This document shows positions 55,746 through 64,000 of a stretch of 64,000 bases of DNA, piece after piece. This DNA comes from Bacillota bacterium. Lineage in GTDB: Bacteria > Bacillota > Clostridia > Acetivibrionales > JAEZXR01. The stretch is taken from positions 1 to 64,000 of the forward strand of contig JAEZXR010000089.1 of NCBI GenBank assembly GCA_023419605.1. The letters run 5' to 3'. A program made the position numbers and the translations under genes. Positions within the stretch are counted from its first letter, which is position 1; each line of letters begins with the position of its first letter. The notes under the pieces are model-generated. The model had not been told where the DNA came from and did no database searches. It saw only the letters and a program-made list of their open reading frames with translations.

Positions 55746-58700
55746 CTAGCTTGCTTTTTCTCCAAGCTTCAATGACACAACCTTGGACACGCCATGTTCC
55801 TGCATGGTTACACCATAGAGGGTATCTGAAGCTTCCATTGTTCCTTTCCTGTGGGTTACCACGATGAACTGGGTGGAGTCGGCAAACTTCCTTAGATATT
55901 GAGAAAAACGGAAGACATTGGCGTCGTCCAGAGCTGCCTCAATTTCGTCAAGAATACAAAAGGGTGTGGGGCTCAGCTTCAGTATGGCAAACAACAGTGC
56001 AATGGCTGTGAAAGCTCTTTCTCCACCGGATAAGAGCATCATGTTTTGAAGTTTCTTCCCTGGAGGTTGAACTTCAATCTCAATCCCACTTTCCAGAACA
56101 TTCTGCTCGTCCACCAGTTTCAGTTCAGCGCGTCCCCCTTCAAACAGTTCCCGGAAGACAGCACTAAAATTCGCATTGATCAGCCTGAACTGTTCCATAA
56201 ACTGCTGCTTCATCTGCGTAGTGATTTCATGGATTACCCGGTTCAGTTTTTCCTTTGCCTGTTCCATGTCATCTCTCTGCACACTCATGAATTCGAAACG
56301 TTCCTTTGTTTTTACATATTCATCAATGGCTGCTACATTAACCGCACCCAGTTCACGGATCTGGTTCCTGTATTCGTTAATGGACTTCTGCGCCTGTGCC
56401 ATGCTGCCTATATCCTTTTGCAGCTGCAAAGCGTTGGTATAGGTCAGCTCGTATTCATCCCACAGCCTGTTTTGTATTGCTTCCATTTCAGACTCGGTTT
56501 TGGCTCTTTTCACCTCAATACGGTTAAATTCCTCCTGTAAGAGTACAATGTTTTTATTACTGTCCCTTATTTGGTTCAGGGTATCTGCCAACTCCTCCTC
56601 AATGACCTTTCGTTCTTCCGTGATTCTATCCACCTCAAAGGTTTTTCCTGCCTTTTCTTCATTGTACTTTCGAACCAGCTGATTCAGCCCCTCAATTTTT
56701 TCGCGCAAGGACTTTATTTCTTCAGCATTCCTGCCCTTCTCACGGTTTCTTCGATCAGTACTCCGAATAAAATCTTCCTTCTCAGCTTCGATTTTCCCCA
56801 GGGCTTCCCTGACCGTTTGCAAGCTCTCATTAATAGAGTTTACAGATATTTTAAAATCAGTAATATCCGTATGAAGGTTATCTCTCTCCGTTTGACTTTC
56901 TTTATGTTTCTCCTGATGCTGAGCGATAATTTCCTTTGTATCGGAAATATCCTTTTCGATTCCATTCAAATCTTCAATGTGCTTTTGAAGCTCAATATAG
57001 GTTTCCTCTTCCTGCCTGTAGAGCTGATTTTTTTCCTCCTTTAACATCTCTGCCTTGGCATCCGCTCTGCGCAAATTTTCTTCCACCTGAGCCAACTGGC
57101 TTTCTTCACGTATTTTTACCAATTCATTGTTTCGTATTCTTTCCTCTTCTTCATTAGCTTCTCCAATGACTTCATTCAGCATGGATATAACTTCGGCTAT
57201 ATTGTTGTCGATGAGCAATTCTTCCTTTTTTAGCAGCTCGAGCTCATCCCTAATCTCAGTGATCTCCCTGTTTCTGCTGAGAATGCCGCCCGATCTCACA
57301 TCCGCACTACCTCCGGACATGGACCCTCCGGTGTTCAACAAATCCCCTTCGAGAGTTACAATACGGAAACTGTAGCCAAACTTTCGAGCCATACGAATAC
57401 CTGCATCCAGGTTCTGTACAACGACCACCTTCCCAAGAAGATTCAAGATAATCCCCCGGTATTCCTGGCTGCTGCTGACCAAATCTGCCGCAACTCCGCA
57501 AAATCCTTCCATGTTCTTTAGCTGTTCGAGGGTATGATTCTCCAGATACCGCCCGTTTACAGAACTGATGGGAAGAAATGTCGCTCTTCCAATTCTGTTT
57601 TTCTTCAGGTGCTCGATGGCTCTTTTCGCGTCTTCCTCCGTGGAGGTCACGATGTTCTGTAATGCTCCCCCCAGGGACATCTCGACAGCAGTCTCGTATT
57701 TCCTGTCTACCGTCACCAATTGTGCAAGAGCCCCACGAATTCCGCTGCCGAATTCCGGAGAGCGCTGGCAGACATTGAGAATTTCCTTTACGCTCCGGTT
57801 ATAACCTTCCAGGTTTCGTTCCATATCCTGCAGCATTTTTTGCCGGGAAGCTTTTACCTGCAGATCAGACTTTATACTGTTCTGCCGTTTTCTCTGCTCC
57901 TGAAGTGTTGCCTCCAACTCGCCCTTCTCTTTGTTGAACTGATCCAGCTTGGAACGAGACTGCTTTATTTCATTGTTCACCTTTGAAATAGTAAGGGTCA
58001 GGTCTTCCTTCCTTATGTTCTCCCTATCCTTATCCAGGGTGATATGATAGATCTCGTTATCAATGCTGTTTTGCCTTTTCTTTAAACCTTCTATATGATT
58101 CTTCACGTTGTTGATTTGCGTCTTTTTATCGGACTGCATGTCCAGCTTGTCCATGATACTGCTTTTCAACAATTCGATATGCCGTTCATTTTCATCCAGT
58201 AAAGCCAGGAGTGCTTCCATTTGCTTTTCATAGTCCGCCAGCTTCACAGAATATTCTGCCTGCTTTCTTTCCAGGTAAGCGACCCGGGTCTGCTTTGCGG
58301 CTTCTTCCTTGGTCAGCTGCTCCAGTTTCGCGTTGATCTCTGCGATTTCACCCTCAATACGTTCCATATTTTGCAGAAGATTATTGATTTTTTCATCATT
58401 TAGTTTTATTTCGGAATTGCACTTTTCCAAATTGGTTTCCAGATCGTAGTACTGCTGTCTGGAGAGATTCAGTTTCTCCTCCAGGCTTTTCATCAATTCC
58501 GTCTTTTGCTGGTTTTCCCGTGTGATGCTCTCCAGCTTGGAATTTTCATCTTCAATGTTCTGCCGAATGACAGAATAGTGATCTTCAAACTCCTTTATCT
58601 TCTCCTTGAACTTTCCTATATTTTCTATGTATACATTAACTTCCAATTCCTTTAGACTTTCACGGAGAGATAAGTATTTTTTTGCTGTTTCCGACTGTTT

Positions 58701-59318
58701 TCTTAAGGGTTCCAATTGGTTTTCCAATTCACTGATGATATCATTGATCCGCATCAGATTTTGCTGCGTCAAATCCAGCTTCTTTTCCGCCTCCAGTTTT
58801 CTTACCTTGTATTTCATAATACCGGATGCTTCTTCGAAAATATGCCTTCGATCCTCGGATCTGGAGCTCAAAATTTCATCTACACGCCCCTGCCCGATGA
58901 TGGAATAGCCATCTTTCCCCAATCCGGTGTCCAACAAAATCTCATGTATATCTTTAAGACGACATGACGTCTTGTTGATCATATACTCACTTTCACCGGA
59001 ACGATAGATTCTTCGAGTGATGGTAACTTCAGTGTATTCAACAGGTAACGCATGATCAGAATTATCGATGGTAAGTGACACCTCTGCAAAACCCATGGGT
59101 TTTCGGTGTTCTGTTCCAGCAAAAATGACATCCTCCATCTTTCCACCACGGAGGGTTTTGGCACTTTGTTCCCCCAGTACCCATCGAACGGCATCGGAAA
59201 TATTGCTCTTACCGCTGCCATTAGGTCCAATAACGGAAGTGATTCCCGCATTGAATTCCAGAACTGTTTTATCTGCAAAGGACTTGAAGCCCTGTACTTC
59301 TATCGCTTTAAGGTACAT
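55746..59318 (-). CDS. smc: chromosome segregation protein SMC
   Basis: 1190 aa, full length. Walker A GPNGSGKSNI at 32-41; two long coiled coils (about 170-500 and 680-1010) around a hinge (about 515-660, with GSGIRGALAQLV and RIGRATFLPISSV); signature LLSGGERAFTAIALLF and Walker B PFCILDEIEAALDD at the C-terminal head. It condenses and separates chromosomes together with ScpAB. The start ATG is preceded by GAGGTG. A 19-bp-stem hairpin lies 18 bases before the ATG, see findings. Confidence 0.97.
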   Translation of the reverse strand: MYLKAIEVQGFKSFADKTVLEFNAGITSVIGPNGSGKSNISDAVRWVLGEQSAKTLRGGKMEDVIFAGTEHRKPMGFAEVSLTIDNSDHALPVEYTEVTITRRIYRSGESEYMINKTSCRLKDIHEILLDTGLGKDGYSIIGQGRVDEILSSRSEDRRHIFEEASGIMKYKVRKLEAEKKLDLTQQNLMRINDIISELENQLEPLRKQSETAKKYLSLRESLKELEVNVYIENIGKFKEKIKEFEDHYSVIRQNIEDENSKLESITRENQQKTELMKSLEEKLNLSRQQYYDLETNLEKCNSEIKLNDEKINNLLQNMERIEGEIAEINAKLEQLTKEEAAKQTRVAYLERKQAEYSVKLADYEKQMEALLALLDENERHIELLKSSIMDKLDMQSDKKTQINNVKNHIEGLKKRQNSIDNEIYHITLDKDRENIRKEDLTLTISKVNNEIKQSRSKLDQFNKEKGELEATLQEQRKRQNSIKSDLQVKASRQKMLQDMERNLEGYNRSVKEILNVCQRSPEFGSGIRGALAQLVTVDRKYETAVEMSLGGALQNIVTSTEEDAKRAIEHLKKNRIGRATFLPISSVNGRYLENHTLEQLKNMEGFCGVAADLVSSSQEYRGIILNLLGKVVVVQNLDAGIRMARKFGYSFRIVTLEGDLLNTGGSMSGGSADVRSGGILSRNREITEIRDELELLKKEELLIDNNIAEVISMLNEVIGEANEEEERIRNNELVKIREESQLAQVEENLRRADAKAEMLKEEKNQLYRQEEETYIELQKHIEDLNGIEKDISDTKEIIAQHQEKHKESQTERDNLHTDITDFKISVNSINESLQTVREALGKIEAEKEDFIRSTDRRNREKGRNAEEIKSLREKIEGLNQLVRKYNEEKAGKTFEVDRITEERKVIEEELADTLNQIRDSNKNIVLLQEEFNRIEVKRAKTESEMEAIQNRLWDEYELTYTNALQLQKDIGSMAQAQKSINEYRNQIRELGAVNVAAIDEYVKTKERFEFMSVQRDDMEQAKEKLNRVIHEITTQMKQQFMEQFRLINANFSAVFRELFEGGRAELKLVDEQNVLESGIEIEVQPPGKKLQNMMLLSGGERAFTAIALLFAILKLSPTPFCILDEIEAALDDANVFRFSQYLRKFADSTQFIVVTHRKGTMEASDTLYGVTMQEHGVSKVVSLKLGEKAS

Positions 59319-59335
59319 TCATACACCTCGGCTGT

Positions 59336-59379
59336 AAAATTAATAGGGTACCGGTTTCTTCCGGTACCCTATTAATTTT
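59336..59379 (-). terminator. strong hairpin directly upstream of the smc ribosome site
   Basis: AAAATTAATAGGGTACCGG and CCGGTACCCTATTAATTTT form a perfect 19-bp stem with a six-base loop. The 3' side ends in TTTTA and the smc ribosome site follows within seven bases. It could be a terminator of spoVS, an attenuator, or a stabilising 5' hairpin; the T-run is short. Confidence 0.7.
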
Positions 59380-59590
59380 AGCATAATTTATGGATTATTC
59401 AATATATTTGCCGTAATTCCTGTTCTAACTAAGGTATAGCGGAAATATTTCCTTCACACTTGCGTAGTTTCGCCATAGGATCCATAAATAGTGTAATAAA
59501 ATCATAGTAAAAGTTATATTTCGCCAATCCTGAAATACTGTAAAAATAGCAAACAGCCTTTTCCATTCGAATCGTCCGAACGAATTATAA

Positions 59591-59851
59591 TTATCTCGGC
59601 GCTACGAGGAACTTTATCGCTGTCCTTTCCTCTCCGTCTATGCTAATTTCAGAGAAGGCTGGCACAGCAACCAAATCAATACCATTGGGAGCAACAAAGC
59701 CCCGTGTAATGGCAATCGCTTTCACGGCCTGATTTACAGCTCCTGCTCCAACTGCTTGGATTTCCGCGCAGTTATTGTCCCTGATGACTGCAGCCAGGGC
59801 TCCCGCTACTGATTTTGGCTGTGAGTTAGCAGATACCTTTAGCACTTCCAT
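59591..59851 (-). CDS. spoVS: stage V sporulation protein S
   Basis: 86 aa, the invariant length of the family. MEVLKVSANSQPKSVAGALA and AEIQAVGAGAVNQAVKAIAI are nearly identical to Bacillus SpoVS, an Alba-like protein needed for spore coat and stage V completion. A sigma-H type promoter lies upstream (59901-59929), as for spoVS in Bacillus subtilis. Strong GGAGGAAAT ribosome site. Its place beside smc is not the Bacillus position. Confidence 0.97.
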   Translation of the reverse strand: MEVLKVSANSQPKSVAGALAAVIRDNNCAEIQAVGAGAVNQAVKAIAITRGFVAPNGIDLVAVPAFSEISIDGEERTAIKFLVAPR

Positions 59852-59900
59852 TCTTATTTCCTCCTACAAAATAATGGCAAACAACTAGTGTTATTGTAAT

Positions 59901-59929
59901 ATATTCTACATTTACCATAAAAATCCTTC
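59901..59929 (-). promoter_or_regulatory. sigma-H type promoter of spoVS
   Basis: On the minus strand GAAGGATTT, 11-base spacer, GTAGAATAT. These match the sigma-H consensus RNAGGAWWW and RNNGAATWW at every defined base. The start would be about 40 bases before the ATG. Confidence 0.75.
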
Positions 59930-59997
59930 TTGTTTTTTATGAAACAAAAATTTTTTTTACATATAATGGATAAATGTTGCTAAAAGCCTGCTGCAAT

Positions 59998-61023
59998 TCA
60001 TATTTTTCCTATAATTTTTAATCGAATTTGTTTGTGTTTCAACATTTCATGTGACCGTACTTTGACAATTTCAAATCCGTACCTGCTTTTTAACTCCTCT
60101 ATATTTGACCGTTTTTGTCCCACAACATTTGATATATCAGAGGATGAAGCATATATTTCAATACCCTGGGAATTCTCCAGATTTGCTGCCTGTATCACTT
60201 CAATCATGCGACTCAGCATCCTTTTCGACTCTACCAGCTGCCGAAATGCCGGATGAAAAGGTCCCGCCACAACATCCATATTTTCGTTGATTGCATCCGT
60301 TGGTTGTAGCCCCACTCGAATCACCTGAATTCCATTCATCTCATATAAGTCAAGAAGCTGAGCACATAGCCCAACAGCATTCTCCAGCGTCAGCGGGTTA
60401 TATTCACCACTTCGGTACATCTTCTCCAGAAAGGTTCCCTTTATGATTAGTGTAGGGTAGATTCTTACGACATCAGGCTTCATACGAATAACCCTTTTGG
60501 CAGTATCCAGTGCTTTACCCACATCATCCTCTGGAAGACCGATCATTGTCTGAATTCCTAATTCAAAACCAAACTCTTTTATCAATATGGATGCAGTTTC
60601 CACATCCTCAATACTATGCCCTCTGCAGCTTTTGGCCAATACCATCCGATCCAGGCTTTGAGCCCCCAGCTCAATAGTTTTTACATTGTATGCCCTCAGG
60701 TATTCCAATATTTCACCGGTAATATAGTCAGGCCGGGTTGACAATCTTATGGAGCGGACTCTCCCGGGAGTAAAATACTCATTGGCAGCTTGCAGAAAGA
60801 GAATTTGCTGGTCTTTGTCGATTCCCGTAAAGCTCCCTCCATAGAAGCCGATTTCCACACAGGTGTCTTCAGAAATGGTAGCCAGGTGCTCTTCTATGAT
60901 TTCCCGCATTCGCTCTACCGTCATTTCGCTCATTTCCCCGCTAATGGCTTTCTGATTGCAGTAAATACAATCAAAAGGGCATCCCTTATGTGGAATAAAT
61001 ATAGGTATCACGGTATGTCTCAT
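59998..61023 (-). CDS. radical SAM protein, ELP3-like core without acetyltransferase domain
   Basis: 341 aa. The cluster cysteines are Cys15, Cys19 and Cys22 in PHKGCPFDCIYCNQ; EIGFYGGSFTGID is the SAM-contact strand, and LSTRPDYITGEIL and VKTIELGAQSLDRMVL are typical of ELP3-type radical SAM enzymes. Full ELP3 has an additional C-terminal GNAT domain, absent here. It overlaps rnc by four bases and lies between rnc and smc, a common position in Clostridia. Role unknown; tRNA modification is suggested only by homology. Confidence 0.85.
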   Translation of the reverse strand: MRHTVIPIFIPHKGCPFDCIYCNQKAISGEMSEMTVERMREIIEEHLATISEDTCVEIGFYGGSFTGIDKDQQILFLQAANEYFTPGRVRSIRLSTRPDYITGEILEYLRAYNVKTIELGAQSLDRMVLAKSCRGHSIEDVETASILIKEFGFELGIQTMIGLPEDDVGKALDTAKRVIRMKPDVVRIYPTLIIKGTFLEKMYRSGEYNPLTLENAVGLCAQLLDLYEMNGIQVIRVGLQPTDAINENMDVVAGPFHPAFRQLVESKRMLSRMIEVIQAANLENSQGIEIYASSSDISNVVGQKRSNIEELKSRYGFEIVKVRSHEMLKHKQIRLKIIGKI

Positions 61024-61736
61024 TTTTTGTCTCCACTTTTTTCCAATGCACTCCTGGCAGCATTTTGCTCCGCTTCTTTTTTGCTTTTTCCTTCTCCCGT
61101 TCCTATAACGATTTCGCCTAGTTTTACGTTTGCGACAAATAATTTATCATGATCCGGGCCCTTCTCTTGGACAATTTCGTAACTGATCCTTTTATCGCCT
61201 TTTTTCTGTATCACTTCCTGAAGCTGCGTTTTATAGTCCATTGCAATAGAGCCTTTAGCACATTCATCCACCAGAGCGTCCATCTGTCTGTACACGAACT
61301 CTTTTGCCACTTCCAGGCCTCCATCCATGTAAATAGCACCAATAACAGCTTCAAATGCATCAGAAAGAAGGGATACTCTTTTCCTGCCTCCTGTAAGTTC
61401 CTCCCCTTTGCCAAGGAGAATAAATTTATAAATCCCGATATTGTTTGAGCACTTTACCAGAGAAGGTTCACAAACGATATTGGCTCGCACCTTCGTCAAC
61501 TCACCTTCACTGAGGTTCGAATATTTTATATATATCTTTTCACTAATGCTGAGTCCTAGAACCGAATCGCCCAAAAATTCGAGCCTCTCATTACTTAATA
61601 GTTTCATTTCTCTATTTTCATTGGCATAAGAACTATGAGTCAGTGCGAGTATTAGATTATTTTTGTTTTTAAAGCAGTACCCTATATTCTCCTCAAACAA
61701 ATGCAGGCTTTCTTTTAATGCTTCAATATTTTTCAT
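61020..61736 (-). CDS. rnc: ribonuclease III
   Basis: 238 aa. Endonuclease signature ERLEFLGDSVLGL (near 43-55) and DAFEAVIGAIYMDGG (near 120-134) carry the metal-binding acids; the C-terminal dsRNA-binding domain is DYKTQLQEVIQKKGDKRI onward with GEGKSKKEAEQNAARSAL. It processes rRNA and other double-stranded RNA. Conserved order acpP-fabF-rnc. Confidence 0.96.
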   Translation of the reverse strand: MKNIEALKESLHLFEENIGYCFKNKNNLILALTHSSYANENREMKLLSNERLEFLGDSVLGLSISEKIYIKYSNLSEGELTKVRANIVCEPSLVKCSNNIGIYKFILLGKGEELTGGRKRVSLLSDAFEAVIGAIYMDGGLEVAKEFVYRQMDALVDECAKGSIAMDYKTQLQEVIQKKGDKRISYEIVQEKGPDHDKLFVANVKLGEIVIGTGEGKSKKEAEQNAARSALEKSGDKK

Positions 61737-61756
61737 TCGTCCTCCAATTCTTTATG

Positions 61757-61839
61757 GGTAATTGGTTATAGGTAATGGATAAAAAGCTTCCTGAAGGAAC
61801 CTCCAATTCCATTGCATATAACCAATCATCCATAATTCC
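61757..61839. repeat. inverted repeat of GGTAATTGGTTATAGG words between rnc and fabF
   Basis: Left arm GGTAATTGGTTATAGGTAAT then GGAT; right arm ATTCCATTGCATATAACCAA then TCATCCATAATTCC. Arms pair imperfectly around about 25 bases that themselves contain TTCC-TGA-GGAA. A third word-type in this window's repeat set. Confidence 0.75.
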
Positions 61840-61960
61840 TTTACTTTAATTTTACGCTGTTAATAAATTATACACAATTATATACCAATAGGGAACGGAT
61901 TACTCCGCTCCCTAAAGTTAATTTTTAAACAACCCTGATCAGAATCTCTTCTCTACTTTC

Positions 61961-63199
61961 CTACTGTGCATACTTTTTGAAAACCAGTGCTGCATTATGT
62001 CCTCCAAATCCGAGAGAGTTGGACAATGCATACTGAACCTCCGCTTTTCTTCCTACATTGGGTACATAGTCGAGATCGCATTCAGGATCCGGCGTTTTGT
62101 AGTTAATGGTAGGAGGCAGAAAGCCTTCCTTTAAAGCCAGTGCGGAAATTATGGCTTCTACGGCACCTGCTGCACCCAGCAGATGGCCGGTCATGGACTT
62201 GGTTGAACTAACCGCCACGCTCTTTGCATGCTCGCCAAATACGGTTTTAATCGCCGCTGTTTCAAACTTGTCATTATAGGAAGTAGAAGTTCCATGCGCA
62301 TTAATGTACCCAATATCTTTCGGTTTAATGTCTGCATCGTCAATGGCCATCTTCATGCAGCGAGCCCCGCCTTCTCCTTCCGGCGCTGGAGCCGTAATAT
62401 GATATGCATCATTGGTACAACCGTATCCAACAATTTCAGCGATAATGTCGGCACCTCTGTTTACTGCATGCTCCAGTTCTTCGATTACAAGAACGCCTGC
62501 ACCTTCGCCCATGACGAATCCGTTTCTTTCAGCATCAAAGGGCCTGCTGGCTGTTTCCGGGTCAGAAGTTTCGGACATCGCCCCCATGGAGCAGAAACCT
62601 GCAAAAGCCATGGATGTGATGGTAGCTTCCGTTCCACCACACAGCATAATGTCTGCGTCTCCTCGTTCAATTACCTTGAAAGCATCCCCAATGGAATTCG
62701 TTCCTGTCGCACAAGCGGTTACAGCGCAGGAGTTAAATCCTTTTGCACCATATTGGATAGCAATACGTCCGGATGCCATATTGGCAATCATCATAGGGAT
62801 AAAGAAAGGACTTATCCGGCCCGGCCCCTTTTCCAGAAGAACTTTATGCTGCGCCTCAAAGGTCTCCATCCCGCCAATCCCTGAGCCTACAATAACGCCC
62901 ATACGGTTTCTGTCTACATTTTCAAGGTTCAATCCTGAACTTTCAACAGCCATCTTGGCAGCCGCCATAGCAAACTGCGTAGATCTGTCCATCCTTTTTG
63001 CTTCTTTTTTGTCTATGAATTCACCCGGTTCAAAATTCTTCACTTCAGCCGCTACTTTTGTAGGCATGTTGGATACATCAATTCTTTCGACAAGGCTTAT
63101 GCCGTTTTTACCTTCCTTGATTGCATTCCAGAAGGGGTCAACCCCTATTCCCAATGAAGATACAACCCCCATGCCGGTTATAACAACACGTTTTTGCAT
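61961..63199 (-). CDS. fabF: beta-ketoacyl-ACP synthase II
   Basis: 412 aa. Active-site Cys163 in VTACATGTNSIGDAF, His in NAHGTSTSYNDKFE and Lys/His in STKSMTGHLLGAAGAVE complete the thiolase-fold triad. It elongates acyl-ACP with malonyl-ACP in fatty acid synthesis. GGAGG lies upstream of the ATG. The terminator behind acpP lies between the two genes, so fabF needs read-through or its own promoter; I saw no FapR or FabT consensus site. Confidence 0.96.
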   Translation of the reverse strand: MQKRVVITGMGVVSSLGIGVDPFWNAIKEGKNGISLVERIDVSNMPTKVAAEVKNFEPGEFIDKKEAKRMDRSTQFAMAAAKMAVESSGLNLENVDRNRMGVIVGSGIGGMETFEAQHKVLLEKGPGRISPFFIPMMIANMASGRIAIQYGAKGFNSCAVTACATGTNSIGDAFKVIERGDADIMLCGGTEATITSMAFAGFCSMGAMSETSDPETASRPFDAERNGFVMGEGAGVLVIEELEHAVNRGADIIAEIVGYGCTNDAYHITAPAPEGEGGARCMKMAIDDADIKPKDIGYINAHGTSTSYNDKFETAAIKTVFGEHAKSVAVSSTKSMTGHLLGAAGAVEAIISALALKEGFLPPTINYKTPDPECDLDYVPNVGRKAEVQYALSNSLGFGGHNAALVFKKYAQ

Positions 63200-63396
63200 A
63201 TCTCTCTAAACCTCCTACTCACATTCAGGCTCTATGCATATATAAGCTGCAAATGACAATCCTGGCAGCCAGAGCCCCTATTCTATTACTACTTCTCTAC
63301 CCTATATAAAAATAAAGCCTGGTAGCTTTACTGTAAACAATCAATAAATTCGTCCGTGAAAAGCTTGTATAGACCTTAATCCGGTTTCCTTTGCAT

Positions 63397-63428
63397 AAAA
63401 AAAGCCCCGCGATAGGGGGACTTTTTTT
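63397..63428 (-). terminator. terminator between acpP and fabF
   Basis: AAAAAAAG-CCCC pairs with GGGG-CTTTTTTT around about six bases, T-run on both strands, overlapping the acpP stop codon. Confidence 0.85.
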
Positions 63429-63654
63429 ATGTGTTATTTTTGATGTAATCAACAGCATCACCTACTGTTTGGATCTTTTCAGCTTCGCTGTCAGGAATCT
63501 CTAAATCAAACTCTTCTTCGAGGGCCATTATCAGCTCAACTATGTCCAGAGAATCAGCTCCCAGGTCATCAATGAAGGAAGACTCCATTGCTATGTCATC
63601 TTCGTCAACACCTAACTGTTCAACGATTATCTTCTTAACTTTCTCAAATACCAT
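63427..63654 (-). CDS. acpP: acyl carrier protein
   Basis: 75 aa from ATG 63654, GGAGGTG six bases upstream. Ser35 in LGADSLDIVELIMALEEEF is the phosphopantetheine attachment site. Acidic, four-helix protein carrying the growing acyl chain. Between fabG and fabF in the conserved fab order. Confidence 0.97.
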   Translation of the reverse strand: MVFEKVKKIIVEQLGVDEDDIAMESSFIDDLGADSLDIVELIMALEEEFDLEIPDSEAEKIQTVGDAVDYIKNNT

Positions 63655-63740
63655 ATATTCACCTCCTCTCAAAGAGTGGTAGTATTGTTAAAAATAATAC
63701 CGTATGTAACGTTAGCAAATAATGCTACATAAAGATATTA

Positions 63741-64000
63741 TTACATAACGAGTCCGCCGTCAATATGTATTACCTGTCCAGTGATATAATTTGCTTCTTC
63801 CGATGCCAGAAATCCAACAACATTTGCCACATCCTCAGGAGTCCCAAACCTGCCGAGCGGTATGTTGTTCAAGTAATTTGACTTTACCTTTTCAGGTAAT
63901 ATTTCCGTCATCTGAGTCTCTATAGCCCCTGGTGCGACTGCGTTGCAGGTAATACCTCTGGATGCAAATTCCTTCGCTGTCGACTTTGTAAGGCCAATCA
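63741..64000 (-). CDS. fabG: 3-oxoacyl-ACP reductase, C-terminal part (runs off the window)
   Basis: The last 86 codons of a short-chain dehydrogenase: IGLTKSTAKEFASRG, then CNAVAPGAIETQMTEILP, and the end SEEANYITGQVIHIDGGLVM. TGQVIHIDGG and NAVAPGAIxTxMT are FabG hallmarks. It reduces 3-oxoacyl-ACP with NADPH. The stop is 87 bases before the acpP start codon. The catalytic Ser-Tyr-Lys lies beyond the window edge. Confidence 0.93.
   Translation of the reverse strand, partial: IGLTKSTAKEFASRGITCNAVAPGAIETQMTEILPEKVKSNYLNNIPLGRFGTPEDVANVVGFLASEEANYITGQVIHIDGGLVM

Noticed and set aside
63200..63396. FapR or FabT operator before fabF
   Set aside because: No TTAGTACCT-type or ATAGTTTGA-type dyad is present; only an AAAGC/GCTTT hairpin with a T-run was seen.

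Overview
The window reads as chromosomal DNA of a strictly anaerobic, spore-forming, low-to-mid GC Gram-positive bacterium of the class Clostridia. Support for this comes from the sporulation genes (spoVS with a sigma-H type promoter, a YteA-like DksA protein), rubredoxin and electron-confurcating lactate dehydrogenase genes, a PyrR-regulated pyr operon, GGAGG ribosome sites, and the fabG-acpP-fabF-rnc-smc-ftsY / ylxM-ffh-rpsP-khpA-rimM-trmD / rplS-lepB-rbgA-rnhB gene order. I cannot name a genus. I saw no rRNA, tRNA, CRISPR array, transposase or prophage gene.

Layout. 0.4-8.1 kb: a YteA-like protein, then a lactate oxidation module (etfB-etfA-lactate dehydrogenase) divergent from a lactate permease across a 1.07-kb regulatory region, followed by a FadR-family regulator. 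That region holds four TGGTNNTACCA operators, a consensus promoter and a 24-bp-arm perfect palindrome. 8.2-21.1 kb: the complete pyrimidine operon on the minus strand (pyrR-pyrB-pyrC-pyrF-carA-carB-pyrK-pyrD, a histidine phosphatase and a PyrE-like protein), then a broken VOC gene and an HD hydrolase. The operon has a classic PyrR attenuator before pyrR. Between pyrR and pyrB lies a second, different-looking attenuator: a 52-codon leader ORF that runs through a perfect terminator hairpin. 21.3-29.7 kb: housekeeping and small metabolic genes (membrane-anchored PQQ-type propeller, GntR/UTRA regulator, purB, class Ic aminotransferase, MBL hydrolase, rubredoxin-like protein, dipeptidase).

29.7-64.0 kb: the conserved ribosome/secretion/cell-cycle/fatty-acid block, transcribed on the minus strand and interrupted twice. 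Between trmD and rplS sits an 8-kb polysaccharide cassette (membrane sensor/AraC regulator, solute-binding lipoprotein, two permeases, heparinase II/III-type lyase). Between ylxM and ftsY sits a 7-kb group (zinc ribbon, YqeK-like, GNAT, UDG-like, GH4 glycosidase with AraC regulator, membrane protein, AEC transporter, and a wrecked gene). The core genes next to the breaks have their own terminators, and rplS has its own promoter.

Together the genes describe an organism that imports and oxidises lactate by flavin-based electron confurcation, makes pyrimidines under layered attenuation control, and takes up and degrades acidic or galactose-type saccharides. The most unusual items are the translated-leader attenuator before pyrB, the degenerate PRPP loop of the PyrE-like protein, the palindrome abutting the lactate permease promoter, the strong hairpin just before the smc ribosome site, and several families of intergenic inverted repeats built from short repeated words.
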